From Streptomyces kurssanovii (lineage in GTDB: Bacteria > Actinomycetota > Actinomycetes > Streptomycetales > Streptomycetaceae), in assembly GCF_014649695.1 (NCBI RefSeq), contig NZ_BMTN01000018.1, positions 62,001-126,000 of the forward strand: a stretch of DNA of 64,000 nucleotides, written 5' to 3'. Shown piece after piece: positions 8,665 to 17,302 of this stretch (its first letter is position 1; each line of letters begins with the position of its first letter). A model generated the notes under the pieces. It ran no database searches. It worked only from the letters and a program-made list of their open reading frames with translations, and was not told the origin of the DNA. The position numbers and the translations under genes were made by a program.

Positions 8665-9045
8665 TGAGCCACGCCGGACGCCTTGGCGGGCGGGGGCCGT
8701 CTTGTGGGCGGGGCCGCCGTGCCCTTGCGGGCGGGGCCGCTGCGCGGGGCCGTTTCCCCACCCCGCCCCTTCCCGAACCGGGGGCTCCTCCCCCTACGCC
8801 TGGCGGCGTGGGGGGACCCCCACCGGACCCCCGCGCCTCAATCGCCGGCGAGGCTGACAAAGTCAGCCCGCCTGGGGGCACCTCCCACGGCCGCCAGGCC
8901 GTAGGGGGAGTTTGAGGGCACCGCGCGGAGCGCGGTACGGGTCCGGGCGGAGCTCGCCACGCGGCGGAGCCGCACATCGGTACAGCGGGAAGGGGCGGGT
9001 AAGGGAACAAGCCCGCCGCAGGCGCCCCGCACCCGGCCCGCCCCC
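8665..9045. repeat. Dispersed GC-rich intergenic repeat, copy 2
   Basis: This 381-bp gene-free block carries the same modules as copy 1: ccccgccccttcccg, the cctacgcctggcggcgtggg arm, its complement ccgccaggccgtaggggg, the hairpin accgcgcggagcgcggt, and a closing gggaaggggcggg. It also has ctcaatcgccggcgaggct and a gcggcggagccgcac palindrome, both shared with copy 4. The block can fold into several nested stems. It separates two co-directional minus-strand genes (Bcr/CflA upstream, Rsm22 downstream) and probably terminates transcription between them. Confidence 0.75.
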
Positions 9046-10467
9046 TCAGACCACCCCCGCCTTCCCCCTCCACGGCCTGCACAGCAGCAAGAAGCACAGC
9101 ATCGCCCCCACCCCGCACACCACCTGCACCACAGCCATCGGCACCGCCGTCGACTCGCCCGCGATGCCCACCAGCGGCGAGGCGACGGCGCCGACGAGGA
9201 AGGACGCCGTGCCGATCAGTGCCGACGCCGAGCCCGCCGCGTGCGGGGTGCGCAGCAGTGCCAGCGCGTTGGTGTTGGGCATCGCCAGCCCCATCGCGGA
9301 CATCAGGACGAACAGGCCCGCCGCGACGGGGAACAGTCCCACCTCTCCGAAGACGCCCGCGGTCAGCAGCAGCAGCGCGGTCGCCGCGAGCGTGATCACG
9401 GCCAGCCCGAAGCCGAGGGCCTTGTCCAGGCTGACCCGGCCGACGAGGAGCCGGCCGTTGATCTGGCCGACGGCGATCAGGCCGATCGAGTTGAGGCCGA
9501 AGAGCAGGCTGAAGGTCTGCGGCGAAGCGCCGTAGATCTCCTGCACGACGAACGGCGAGGCCGAGATGTACGCGAACAGCGCGGCGAAGGCGAGTCCGCC
9601 GGTGAGCATGTAGCCGGTGAAGACCCGGTCGGCGAGGAGCCCGCGCATGGTGCGCAGCGCTTGGCGCACTCCGCCGCTGTGCCGCTTCTCCACCGGCAGG
9701 GTCTCGTCGAGCCATTTGACGACCACGAGGGTGAGCATGACGCCGACGACGGTGAGGACCACGAAGATGCCGCGCCAGTCGGTGACCCGCAGCACCTGGC
9801 CGCCGATGAGCGGGGCGATGATGGGTGCCACGCCGGATATGAGCATCAACGTGGAGAAGAACTTGGCCATCTCCACACCGTCGTAGAGGTCACGCACCAC
9901 CGCTCGGGCGATGACGATGCCGGCCGCGCCCGCGAGGCCCTGCAACAGCCGGAAGCCGATGAGCAGTTCGGCGGTCGGCGCGAAGGCGCACATCGCCGTG
10001 GCGACGACGTAGACGAGCATGCCGACGAGCAGCGGCCGGCGGCGTCCCCATTTGTCGCTCATGGGGCCGACGACGAGCTGGCCGAGGGCCATGCCGGCGA
10101 GGCAGGCGGTGAGGGTGAGCTGGACGGTCGCCGCGGGTGCGTGCAGTGAGTCGGTGACCGCGGGCAGCGCCGGGAGGTACATGTCCATGGACAGCGGCGG
10201 CAGCGCGGTGAGGCCGCCGAGGACGAGTGTGACGAGGAGCCCCGCCCGGCGTGCGGCGGCGACGCCGACGGCCGGACCACTGACAGCCGGACCGGCGCCG
10301 GCCGGACCGGTGACGGAACCGGAAACAGGGGCGGAGCCGGTAACAGGCGTCGCGGCCGCGGCCGTTGCGGCATCCCGCGGCGCGGGAACCGCGGCGGAGA
10401 CCGGGGGCGCGGATGCCGGTCCGGGATGAGTGGTTCGTCCTTTTTTGCTCTGGCCGCTCTCCGGCAT
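9046..10467 (-). CDS. Bcr/CflA family MFS drug exporter
   Basis: This is a 473-residue, 12-helix major facilitator. After a 75-residue Ala/Pro/Gly-rich N-terminal tail it has GLTALPPLSMDMYLPALPAV, the Bcr/CflA signature in helix 1 with the D-M-Y-L-P-A motif. GPMSDKWGRRRPLL (motif A) follows. Family members export bicyclomycin, chloramphenicol or sulfonamides by proton antiport. The ATG at 10467 is the furthest family-consistent start, but the low-complexity tail makes an internal start possible. It is divergent from the Gfo/Idh/MocA gene across about 90 bp. Confidence 0.9.
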   Translation of the reverse strand: MPESGQSKKGRTTHPGPASAPPVSAAVPAPRDAATAAAATPVTGSAPVSGSVTGPAGAGPAVSGPAVGVAAARRAGLLVTLVLGGLTALPPLSMDMYLPALPAVTDSLHAPAATVQLTLTACLAGMALGQLVVGPMSDKWGRRRPLLVGMLVYVVATAMCAFAPTAELLIGFRLLQGLAGAAGIVIARAVVRDLYDGVEMAKFFSTLMLISGVAPIIAPLIGGQVLRVTDWRGIFVVLTVVGVMLTLVVVKWLDETLPVEKRHSGGVRQALRTMRGLLADRVFTGYMLTGGLAFAALFAYISASPFVVQEIYGASPQTFSLLFGLNSIGLIAVGQINGRLLVGRVSLDKALGFGLAVITLAATALLLLTAGVFGEVGLFPVAAGLFVLMSAMGLAMPNTNALALLRTPHAAGSASALIGTASFLVGAVASPLVGIAGESTAVPMAVVQVVCGVGAMLCFLLLCRPWRGKAGVV

Positions 10468-10555
10468 CTACAGCTCCTAATCCTATTTTCAACATCTATG
10501 CTCTCAGCTCGTCCGGACTGATCGAGACCTTTTCGGCGTGAACAGGGGTGGGCAA

Positions 10556-11557
10556 GTGACGAGCGACACCGTGCGGTGGGGCGTACTGGCGACCGGCGGC
10601 ATGGCCGCGAGGTTCGTCGAGGACCTGACAGCCATGCCCGACGCCGAGGTCGTGGCGGTGGCCTCCCGCACCGAGGCGTCCGCCAAGACCTTCGCCGACC
10701 GTTTCGGCATACCGCGCGCGTACGGGGACTGGGCCTCGCTCACCACCGACGAGGACGTCGATGTGGTGTACGTCGCGACGCCGCACTCCGCGCACCGGGC
10801 CGCCGCCGGGCTCTGTCTGGAGGCCGGGAAGCCGGTGCTGTGCGAGAAGCCGTTCACCCTGAACGCGGCCGAGGCGGCAGAGCTCGTCGAACTCGCCCGT
10901 CTCCACGGCACGTTCCTGATGGAGGCCATGTGGATGTACTGCCACCCGGCCGTCCGCCGCATCGCCGAGCTGGTCCGCGAGGGCGCCATCGGTGACGTCC
11001 GCACCGTGCAGGCCGACTTCGGGCTCGCGGGCCCGTTCGCCCCGGACCACCGGCTGCGGGATCCCGCGCTCGGCGGAGGCGCGCTGCTCGATCTCGGCGT
11101 CTATCCGGTCGCGTTCGCGCTGCTGCTGCTCGGCGAGCCGGAGCGCGTCCAGGCGGACGCGCTGCTGTCCCCGGAGGGCGTGGACCTCAACACCGGGATG
11201 CTGCTCGGCTGGCCGGACAAGGGGGTGACCGCCCTGCTGTCCTGCTCGATCACGGCCGGCACCCCGGTCACGGCGTCCGTGACCGGGACGGCCGGCCGGA
11301 TCGACGTCCCTGACGGGTTCTTCTTCCCCGAGCGCTTCGTCCTGCACCGCGACGGCAAGGAGCCGGAGGAGTTCCTCTTCGACGGCCCGCGGGACTCGCT
11401 GCACCACGAGGCGGCCGAGGTGATGCGTGCGGTGCGGGCGGGCGAGAAGGAGTCGCCCCTCGTCCCGCTCGAGGGGACGCTCGCCGTGATGCGGACCCTC
11501 GACGCGGTGCGTGAGCGCATCGGCGTCCGCTTCCCGGGCGAGCGCCACGGCAGTTGA
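10556..11557 (+). CDS. Gfo/Idh/MocA family NAD(P)-dependent oxidoreductase
   Basis: This is a 333-residue soluble enzyme with an N-terminal Rossmann domain beginning VRWGVLATGGMAARF. The family's catalytic lysine motif is present as CEKPFTLN (near residue 98), and the C-terminal alpha/beta dimerisation domain follows. EAMWMYCHP and GGALLDLGVYP are conserved in the dimeric dihydrodiol dehydrogenase / trans-1,2-dihydrobenzene-diol subgroup. The reaction is oxidation or reduction of a sugar- or diol-type substrate that I cannot specify. The GTG at 10556 has a strong upstream aggggtggg; a GTG at 10538 is also in frame. The stop is followed by a long terminator hairpin. Confidence 0.88.
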   Translation: MTSDTVRWGVLATGGMAARFVEDLTAMPDAEVVAVASRTEASAKTFADRFGIPRAYGDWASLTTDEDVDVVYVATPHSAHRAAAGLCLEAGKPVLCEKPFTLNAAEAAELVELARLHGTFLMEAMWMYCHPAVRRIAELVREGAIGDVRTVQADFGLAGPFAPDHRLRDPALGGGALLDLGVYPVAFALLLLGEPERVQADALLSPEGVDLNTGMLLGWPDKGVTALLSCSITAGTPVTASVTGTAGRIDVPDGFFFPERFVLHRDGKEPEEFLFDGPRDSLHHEAAEVMRAVRAGEKESPLVPLEGTLAVMRTLDAVRERIGVRFPGERHGS

Positions 11558-11611
11558 CGGCACGCACCACCGCCTGACCCCGACGGCCGCACGCCACCAG
11601 GGACCGGCGGG

Positions 11612-11645
11612 GCCGTCCGGCACGTCGCACGACGTGCCGGACGGC
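11612..11645. terminator. Bidirectional terminator between convergent genes
   Basis: gccgtccggcacgtcg and cgacgtgccggacggc form a perfect 16-bp stem around a 2-base centre. It lies 55 bp after the Gfo/Idh/MocA stop and 4 bp before the PhoD stop on the other strand, so it can serve both transcripts. Confidence 0.8.
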
Positions 11646-11648
11646 GGC

Positions 11649-13277
11649 TCAGACCTGCTGAAGCCCCGGGTTCCCCGCCTGCGTCACGAACGACGCGGTC
11701 GTGGTGACGGGCGCGCCCGGCGTCGTCACGGCGGCCACCGTACGGAAGTCGGCGCGTGCCTGCTGCTGCTCGAGGGTGACCGTCACATAGCCGCGGCGCC
11801 CGTTGTAGAACTTCATGTGCGGGTTCGCCGTGGTGTACGTCTCCCAGGTGGCCGGCCTGTCGGCACCGTCCTTGCCGCTGGAGATGGACGTGGCCACGAT
11901 CTCGGTGCCGACGATCTCCGCGCCGGGCGTCTCGTAGTCGCGCTTGATGTCGTAGGCGTACGCGACGTGCACGTCGCCGGTGAGGACCATCAGGTTTTCC
12001 ACGCCGGCGGACTTCGCGCCGTCCAGGACCCGGTCGCGGGAGGCGGGGTAGCCGTCCCACGCGTCCATGCTGAGCTTGGGGTCGTCGGTCAGGTCCAGGC
12101 TGCGCCGCGAGAAGTTGACCTGCTGGGGCACGACGTTCCAGACGGCGGTGGAAGCACGCCAGCCGTCGATCAGCCAGCGCTCCTGCTGCGCGCCGGTCAT
12201 CGTGCGCGACGGGTCCTCCGACTCGGGTCCCGAGACGTGTGCCCGGTCGCCGTACGCCTGGTCCGAGCGGTACTGGCGGGTGTCCAGCACGTCGAACTGG
12301 GCCAGCTGTCCGAAGTGCAGCCTGCGGTAGAGCTGCATGTCCGGTCCGGCCGGCTGCTGCGGCGCGCGCAGCGGCTGGTTCTCCCAGTACGCCCGGTAGG
12401 CGGAGGCCCGGCGCAGCAGGAACTCCTCCGGCGGTACGCCGTTCTCGGGCGTCTCGTCGGCGTAGTTGTTCTCGGTCTCGTGGTCGTCCCACGTGACGAC
12501 GAAGGGGTGCGCGGCGTGGGCGGCCCGGAGGTCGGGGTCGGACTTGTAGAGGCCGTACCGCAGCCGGTAGTCCTCCAGGGTGACCGTCTCGCGGTTGAAA
12601 TGGGCCGGCAGGACACGGTCGGTGTAGTTGCGGGCGCCGCCCGCCGAGTTCACGGCGTACTCGTAGAGGTAGTCACCGAGGTGGAAGACGACATCGACGT
12701 CCTCGTCCGCGAGGTGCCGGTACGCGGTGAAGTAGCCGTCGTGGTACGCCTGACAGGACACGGCCGCAAGCTTCAGCCGGCCGAGTACGGCGCCGGGGGC
12801 GGGAGCGGTGCGGGTGCGGCCGGCGGGGCTGATCCACGTACCGGTGCGGAAACGGTAGTGGTAGACCCGGTCCGCCTCCAGGCCGGTGGCCTCGACGTGG
12901 ACGCTGTGGTCGAACTCGGGGAATGCGGTGACGCTGCCCCGCTTGGCGATCCGGGCGAACGCGGCGTCGTGGGCGACCTCCCACTGGACCTGGACCCTGG
13001 CGTCGGGCATGCCGCTGCCCGGTTCGTACGGCCTGGGCGCGAGGCGTGTCCACAGCACGACGGACCCGGGCCGGGGGTCGCCGGACGCCACGCCGAGCGT
13101 GAAGGGGTTCTCGGTGATCTTGCGGCCGTTGACCGTACCGGCGTGCGCGGTGCCGGGCAGGTTCACCGCGAAGGCGAGCGCGGCGGCGGCGGACGTGGCG
13201 GTGAGGAAGGTGCGTCGCCCGAAGTGCCGGGCGGCGGCTCTGAGCTCGGGCGAGTGGGTCGTGTGCGCGGGTGTCAT
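11649..13277 (-). CDS. phoD: Alkaline phosphatase D, Tat-exported
   Basis: This 542-residue secreted phosphodiesterase/phosphatase of the PhoD family has a twin-arginine signal ([17 protein letters not shown], about residues 20-36) ending near AHAG. The mature enzyme has [23 protein letters not shown], the PhoD N-terminal domain. The metal-binding motifs follow: [39 protein letters not shown] and [10 protein letters not shown]. It needs Ca2+/Fe3+ and releases phosphate from esters and teichoic-acid-type polymers outside the cell. I saw no convincing PHO box of direct GTTCACC repeats just upstream, so phosphate control is not shown here. Confidence 0.93.
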   Translation of the reverse strand: MTPAHTTHSPELRAAARHFGRRTFLTATSAAAALAFAVNLPGTAHAGTVNGRKITENPFTLGVASGDPRPGSVVLWTRLAPRPYEPGSGMPDARVQVQWEVAHDAAFARIAKRGSVTAFPEFDHSVHVEATGLEADRVYHYRFRTGTWISPAGRTRTAPAPGAVLGRLKLAAVSCQAYHDGYFTAYRHLADEDVDVVFHLGDYLYEYAVNSAGGARNYTDRVLPAHFNRETVTLEDYRLRYGLYKSDPDLRAAHAAHPFVVTWDDHETENNYADETPENGVPPEEFLLRRASAYRAYWENQPLRAPQQPAGPDMQLYRRLHFGQLAQFDVLDTRQYRSDQAYGDRAHVSGPESEDPSRTMTGAQQERWLIDGWRASTAVWNVVPQQVNFSRRSLDLTDDPKLSMDAWDGYPASRDRVLDGAKSAGVENLMVLTGDVHVAYAYDIKRDYETPGAEIVGTEIVATSISSGKDGADRPATWETYTTANPHMKFYNGRRGYVTVTLEQQQARADFRTVAAVTTPGAPVTTTASFVTQAGNPGLQQV

Positions 13278-13410
13278 GTGGCCCTCCCCTTACGGCTGTT
13301 GTCAGTCGCATTGCAGCCGGAGCCGACGAATCCGCGTTGTCGGGGACACAACATCCGCATGGCGGTCGGATGAGATCCGTGTACGACGCATGCGCGTACG
13401 CTGCGCAAGC

Positions 13411-14211
13411 ATGAACGCTGTAGTGAGAATCGCGGTGGTGACAGGTGCGGGCTCCGGCATCGGCCGGAGCGTGGCACTGGAACTGGCGCGGGCAGGGCAG
13501 GACGCGGCCACCAGTTCGACCGGCCCCAAGTGGGCAGTGGCGCTCGCCGGTCGGCGTAACGAGTCGCTGGAGGAGACCGCGGCGCTGATCCGTGACGTCC
13601 GGCCGGACGCGGACGTGCTCTGCGTGCCGACGGACGTGACCGACCCCGACGCGGTGTCGGCCCTCTTCACCACGGTGCGCGAGCGCTACGGGCGGCTCGA
13701 CCTGCTCTTCAACAACGCGGGCACGTTCGGGCCCGGCGGCATCCGCTTCGAGGACCTGGAGTTCTCCGCCTGGCGCAAGGTCGTCGACACCAACCTGAAC
13801 GGCGCGTTCCTGTGCGCGCAGGCGGCGTTCCGCCAGATGAAGGACCAGGACCCGCAGGGCGGCCGGATCATCAACAACGGCTCCGTCTCCGCGCACGCGC
13901 CCCGCCCGAACTCGGCGCCGTACACCGCGACCAAGCACGCGCTGACGGGCCTGACGAAGTCCTTGTCACTGGACGGCCGTCCCTACTCGATCGCCTGTGG
14001 CCAGATCGACATCGGCAACGCGGCGACCGAGATGACCGGCGCCATGCGGTCGGGCGTCCTCCAGGCCAACGGCGAACTGGCGCCGGAGCCGGTGATGGAC
14101 GCGGCCGACGTGGCCCGGACCGTACGGCACATGGCGGAACTGCCGCTGGAGGCGAACGTGCAGTTCGTGACGGTGATGGCGACGAACATGCCGTTGATCG
14201 GGCGCGGCTGA
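13411..14211 (+). CDS. SDR family oxidoreductase with an unusual early insertion
   Basis: This 266-residue short-chain dehydrogenase has TGAGSGIG cofactor binding at residues 11-18, [10 protein letters not shown], and the catalytic YTATKHA. Family proteins run straight from the first helix into the second strand. Here a 12-residue hydrophilic stretch ([13 protein letters not shown], about residues 29-41) sits before VALAGRRNE. That may be a small insertion in the cofactor-specificity loop region. The substrate is unknown. The ATG at 13411 begins the conserved N-terminus. It is divergent from phoD with 133 bp between starts. Confidence 0.85.
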   Translation: MNAVVRIAVVTGAGSGIGRSVALELARAGQDAATSSTGPKWAVALAGRRNESLEETAALIRDVRPDADVLCVPTDVTDPDAVSALFTTVRERYGRLDLLFNNAGTFGPGGIRFEDLEFSAWRKVVDTNLNGAFLCAQAAFRQMKDQDPQGGRIINNGSVSAHAPRPNSAPYTATKHALTGLTKSLSLDGRPYSIACGQIDIGNAATEMTGAMRSGVLQANGELAPEPVMDAADVARTVRHMAELPLEANVQFVTVMATNMPLIGRG

Positions 14212-14296
14212 AGGGACGGCCGGCGCCGCGAGGAGGTCGGGGGCGGGCCTCCGCTTTCTCCGCCACCGGCCGCCGCACCGTGGCAGTCTGCGGGTC

Positions 14297-14620
14297 ATGG
14301 AGAAGACGGACACCGGCTGGGAGACGATCGGCCGCCTGCACGACTGGCTGCACGCGCACACCAAGTACCCGCCGGAGCAAGAGGTGCTGATGCGCGTGCT
14401 GAAGCTCTCCGAGGAGGTGGGCGAGGTCGCGCAGGCGGTCATCGGCGCGAAGGGCCAGAACCCGCGCAAGGGCACGACACACACCTGGCAGGACGTCGAG
14501 GCGGAGCTGTGCGACGTGATCATCACGGCCATGGTGGCACTGCGCACGCTCACCCCGGAGGCGGCGGAGGTCTTCGCGTCACACCTCGACCGCGTGGCGT
14601 CCCGCTCGCTGGAAGCCTGA
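14297..14620 (+). CDS. MazG-like nucleotide pyrophosphohydrolase
   Basis: This is a 107-residue all-helical protein. The metal-binding acids of the MazG fold are visible in KLSEEVGEVAQAV (E-E-x-x-E, about residues 39-47) and DVEAELCDVIITA (E/D pairs, about residues 67-79). Such enzymes hydrolyse (d)NTPs to the monophosphate and pyrophosphate and clean the nucleotide pool. The length fits the single-domain form. The ATG at 14297 follows the SDR gene by 85 bp, so co-transcription is possible. Confidence 0.85.
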   Translation: MEKTDTGWETIGRLHDWLHAHTKYPPEQEVLMRVLKLSEEVGEVAQAVIGAKGQNPRKGTTHTWQDVEAELCDVIITAMVALRTLTPEAAEVFASHLDRVASRSLEA

Positions 14621-14724
14621 GCCGCACCGTGCCCGTACGCATAGTTTCGAAATCGTCACTCTCGGAAGACTTCCGGGTGGGGAAGGAAAGCATCGCGCTG
14701 TAACCGAGCTGCGGGGGGCCTGAG

Positions 14725-15192
14725 TTGGGCTTTCGATGCGCTGCCTGTGACGGCCCGGACGCCCGCCTGGACGCCGGCCGCCGCACCGCGCTGTGCGGAC
14801 GCTGCGATCACCCCACGAGGTCCGGCCGCGATCCCGTCCGGCTGGGCGACATCCTGACGGCCACGGGTGACGCGCTGACGTATCCGACCCGGACGGCCGC
14901 CGCCGCGCCGAGCCCTGCGACCTGCCGTGAATGCGGTGGTACGGCCGAGTGGCACCGCACCGCGCACGGCCGCTGGATGCTCATCGAGCCCGGCACCCTC
15001 GCGGTCACCACGGTCCCCGTCGGCCACCGCTGGCGCATCGCGGGCGACGGGACTGCGGTCAGCCTGCGATCGGCGTCCCCCTCCAGCACCTGCCGGGTGA
15101 GCCACGTCGACGTCTGCCCGGCCCGCCCGGCGCCCGCGCACTCGCCGGCGTTGCACGCGGTGTGGAGGCGGAACGCCCGGCAGGGCGTGTGA
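14725..15192 (+). CDS. Zinc-ribbon protein of DUF6083 type
   Basis: This 155-residue protein has two CxxC pairs at the N-terminus (CAACDG, CGRC) and a third in CRECGG. It then has a conserved-looking core: EWHRTAHGRWMLIEPG, GHRWRIAGDGTAV and CRVSHVDVCP. From memory this matches the streptomycete DUF6083 family, of unknown function. The start is TTG at 14725, supported by ggggggcc upstream. It is cytosolic with no membrane segment. It probably binds zinc and may bind nucleic acid or protein, but that is inference. Confidence 0.7.
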   Translation: MGFRCAACDGPDARLDAGRRTALCGRCDHPTRSGRDPVRLGDILTATGDALTYPTRTAAAAPSPATCRECGGTAEWHRTAHGRWMLIEPGTLAVTTVPVGHRWRIAGDGTAVSLRSASPSSTCRVSHVDVCPARPAPAHSPALHAVWRRNARQGV

Positions 15193-15322
15193 CGGACGAC
15201 CGGGCGACATGGGCCGGTCGACCGCCAACTCCCCGTGTCAGAAACCTTGTTGACACCTGTTCGTCGGCAGCGGTTTGATCTGGACGCCCATCGAACAAAT
15301 GTCTTCGGAAAGGGAACACTTC

Positions 15323-15739
15323 ATGACGCGCAGCAAGGCGGTAACGGCCGGCATGGCCCTCGTCGCGAGCGGTGCCCTCGTGGTCGGCATGGCAGGTTCC
15401 GCCTCCGCGAGCGGCCTCAACGTGAGTGTCAGCAGGTCCTGGGGCACGGCGACGTTCTACCCCGACGGCGACTGGCTCTACGTGACCGACACGTCCGCGG
15501 ACGGCTACTCGGTGCAGGCCAAGATCGAGCGCTGGCAGAAGATCAACATTGACGCGTGGGGCTGGCGGGACCACCGGACCGGCTGCTACGACACGACCAG
15601 CATCGGCCAGCCGGGCACCGGCATCACGACGTGCAACTACGACCTGACCGAGAACGACACGGTGCGGGTCTGCATCGTCCGCAGCAAGGACGGCGTCCGC
15701 TACGGCGACTGGCTGTGCAGCGGATCGACCAAGGCCTGA
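15323..15739 (+). CDS. Small secreted protein, 138 aa
   Basis: The protein has a Sec signal peptide (MTRSKAVTAGMALVASGALV, cleaving near ASASG at about residue 31). About 107 mature residues follow, with four cysteines (CYDTTS, TTCNYD, VRVCIV, WLCSGS), presumably in disulfides. The mature part reads as a beta-sandwich (NVSVSRSWGTATFYPDGDWLYVTD). Length and pattern suit small extracellular beta proteins of streptomycetes of unknown role. The ATG at 15323 has aaaggga upstream; the longer frame from 15275 adds residues that do not fit a signal peptide. Confidence 0.78.
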   Translation: MTRSKAVTAGMALVASGALVVGMAGSASASGLNVSVSRSWGTATFYPDGDWLYVTDTSADGYSVQAKIERWQKINIDAWGWRDHRTGCYDTTSIGQPGTGITTCNYDLTENDTVRVCIVRSKDGVRYGDWLCSGSTKA

Positions 15740-15796
15740 TCACGGGCAGGGCCTCCGCCCCGGGTCGAAGGCCCTTCGGGCACAACACGCGAGTAG

Positions 15797-16209
15797 GGGC
15801 AGACGAGTCGGGCTGTACGCCGGGTTCTGTGCCCCGGGACCTCGCGGTCGTCGGGGCGACGGCCATCCATCTAGGACCGGCGTTGCCGCCGGCCTCGTGC
15901 GGTCTACCCGCGGACTCGGGCGGGCAGCCCTCGAACGTCCGCGCAGGACCACCTTCCGGCGGTCCCTCTTGACCTTGCTCCAGGTGGGGTTTACCTAGCC
16001 GCCTGAGTCACCTCAGGCGCTGGTGGTCTCTTACACCACCGTTTCACCCTTACCGAGGACCGAGATCCCCGGCGGTCTGCTTTCTGTGGCACTGTCCCGC
16101 GGGTCACCCCGGGTGGCCGTTAGCCACCACCCTGCCCTGTGGAGCCCGGACGTTCCTCGGGAGGATCACTGCTGATCCCCACGCGGCCGTCCGCCCGGCT
16201 CGTCTGCCG
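15797..16209 (-). ncRNA. rnpB: RNase P RNA, bacterial class A
   Basis: The minus strand reads as a complete RNase P RNA, the catalytic subunit that removes 5' leaders from tRNA precursors. The 5' and 3' ends pair as the P1 helix: ggcagacgag at 16208-16199 with ctcgtctgcc at 15807-15798. Universal segments are present: gaggaacgtccgggctcc near the 5' end, gccacagaaagcagacc, gtaagggtgaaacggtggt with the following agagaccacc, and the 3' acagaacccggcgtacagc. End positions are set by P1 and may be off by a few bases. Confidence 0.95.
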
Positions 16210-16232
16210 TGGTGACCATGCTACCTGCCGTT

Positions 16233-16403
16233 TCAGAGGAACTCGGCGGTCTCCAGGTCGAAGCCGAACGGCTCGGAGAGGGGGAGGGGCTTGCCGAACG
16301 GCGCCAGGTGGTGCAGTCGGTAGTCGCCGTCCTCCGGGTCACTGAAGAGGGTCACGGTGGAGGCACCCCGATCCACGAGCAGGATGTCGTCAGCGTCGGA
16401 CAT
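16233..16403 (-). CDS. 56-aa Uma2-like C-terminal fragment
   Basis: A short minus-strand frame starts with ATG at 16401-16403 and stops at 16233. It encodes MSDADDILLVDRGASTVTLF and then a FGKPLPL, EPFGFDLETAEFL ending. This looks like the C-terminal third of Uma2-family putative restriction endonucleases, where this region carries the last beta-strands. The catalytic PD-(D/E)xK part is missing and the upstream frame does not resemble it. It may be a decayed remnant or a small independently kept protein. Its stop lies 24 bp before the rnpB 5' end, and both are on the minus strand. Confidence 0.5.
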   Translation of the reverse strand: MSDADDILLVDRGASTVTLFSDPEDGDYRLHHLAPFGKPLPLSEPFGFDLETAEFL

Positions 16404-16482
16404 CGAGGCACCCGCCGTCCGTGAGATCGCGGTCGTTCCCTCGATCGTGGCACAGGGTCCCGCTCCGCCGACCGGTCGGCGC

Positions 16483-16514
16483 TTGACCTTGTCGCGGCGT
16501 CAACGTTTCTACTG
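16483..16514 (+). promoter_or_regulatory. MerR-type promoter/operator, probably leaderless transcript
   Basis: ttgac at 16483-16487 and gtcaa at 16499-16503 form a spaced inverted repeat inside a promoter whose -10 candidate (ctactg, 16509-16514) lies about 20 bp after the -35. Long-spaced promoters with an internal dyad are typical of MerR targets. The -10 is only 5 bp before the ATG at 16520, so the transcript would start at or next to the start codon and be leaderless. Confidence 0.5.
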
Positions 16515-16519
16515 AAGCC

Positions 16520-17302
16520 ATGCGCATCGGAGAGATCGCCGCGATGGTCGGTGTGACCACGCGGGCCGTCAGGCACTACCACCATCTGGGGCTCCTGCCC
16601 GAGCCCGTCCGGCTGGCCAACGGGTACCGGGAGTACACCGTCCGCGACGCCGTGCTGCTCGCGCGGATCCGGCGGCTCACCGAGCTGGGGCTCGGGCTCG
16701 ACGAGGTGCGCGACGTGCTCGCCGAGGACGCGGGGCGGGACCTCGTCGAGGTGCTGGAGGAGCTGGACGCCGACCTCGGTCGGCAGGAGGCGCTGGTCCA
16801 TGAGCGTCGGGCGCGGCTGGCCCCGCTGCTCGAGCAGGCGCGGGAGGGGCGGCTGCCCGCCGAGGGGCCGGTGTCCCCGATGCTGGCGGAGCTCTTCGGG
16901 GACATGGCACGCGCGTCCGCGGCGCTGCCGGGGCCGGAGCCGGCGATCGCCGCCAAGGACCGTGAGCTGCTGGCGCTGCTGGACACGGTGGCGCCCGCGG
17001 CGGAGCAGGAGCGGCTGATGGGGGCGATGCGCCGGATGACCGAGGCGCCGGGCGCCATGGAGCGGGCCTACGCGCTGTACGAGGAGCTCGACACGCTCGC
17101 GGACGCCGATCCGGCCGACCCGCGGGTGGAGCGGACGGCCCAGGGGCTCGCCGACCTGCTGCCCGACGAGATGGTGGCGCAGCTCGGCACGGACGGCCCG
17201 CCACAGGAGGGGTTCCTGGACGCGTTCCTCGCGGACTTCTCGTCCGCGCAGGCCGCCGTCGTGGAGCGTGCCCTGCGGGTGGTCATGGAGCGTGCCCGGT
17301 GA
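16520..17302 (+). CDS. MerR family transcriptional regulator
   Basis: This 260-residue regulator has an N-terminal winged helix (MRIGEIAAMVGVTTRAVRHYHHLGLLPEP, residues 1-29, then NGYREY). A coiled-coil dimerisation helix with many Leu/Glu repeats follows (about residues 75-110). The 150-residue C-terminal helical region resembles TipA-like effector domains but lacks a motif I can name; no metal-binding cysteines are present. It probably controls its own promoter (dyad at 16483-16503) and the overlapping downstream membrane gene. Confidence 0.88.
   Translation: MRIGEIAAMVGVTTRAVRHYHHLGLLPEPVRLANGYREYTVRDAVLLARIRRLTELGLGLDEVRDVLAEDAGRDLVEVLEELDADLGRQEALVHERRARLAPLLEQAREGRLPAEGPVSPMLAELFGDMARASAALPGPEPAIAAKDRELLALLDTVAPAAEQERLMGAMRRMTEAPGAMERAYALYEELDTLADADPADPRVERTAQGLADLLPDEMVAQLGTDGPPQEGFLDAFLADFSSAQAAVVERALRVVMERAR

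Noticed and set aside
6017-8857. Plus-strand open frame of 946 codons
   Set aside because: It runs antisense through the prim-pol, TetR and Rsm22 genes, which have recognisable motifs. The plus-strand product has none.
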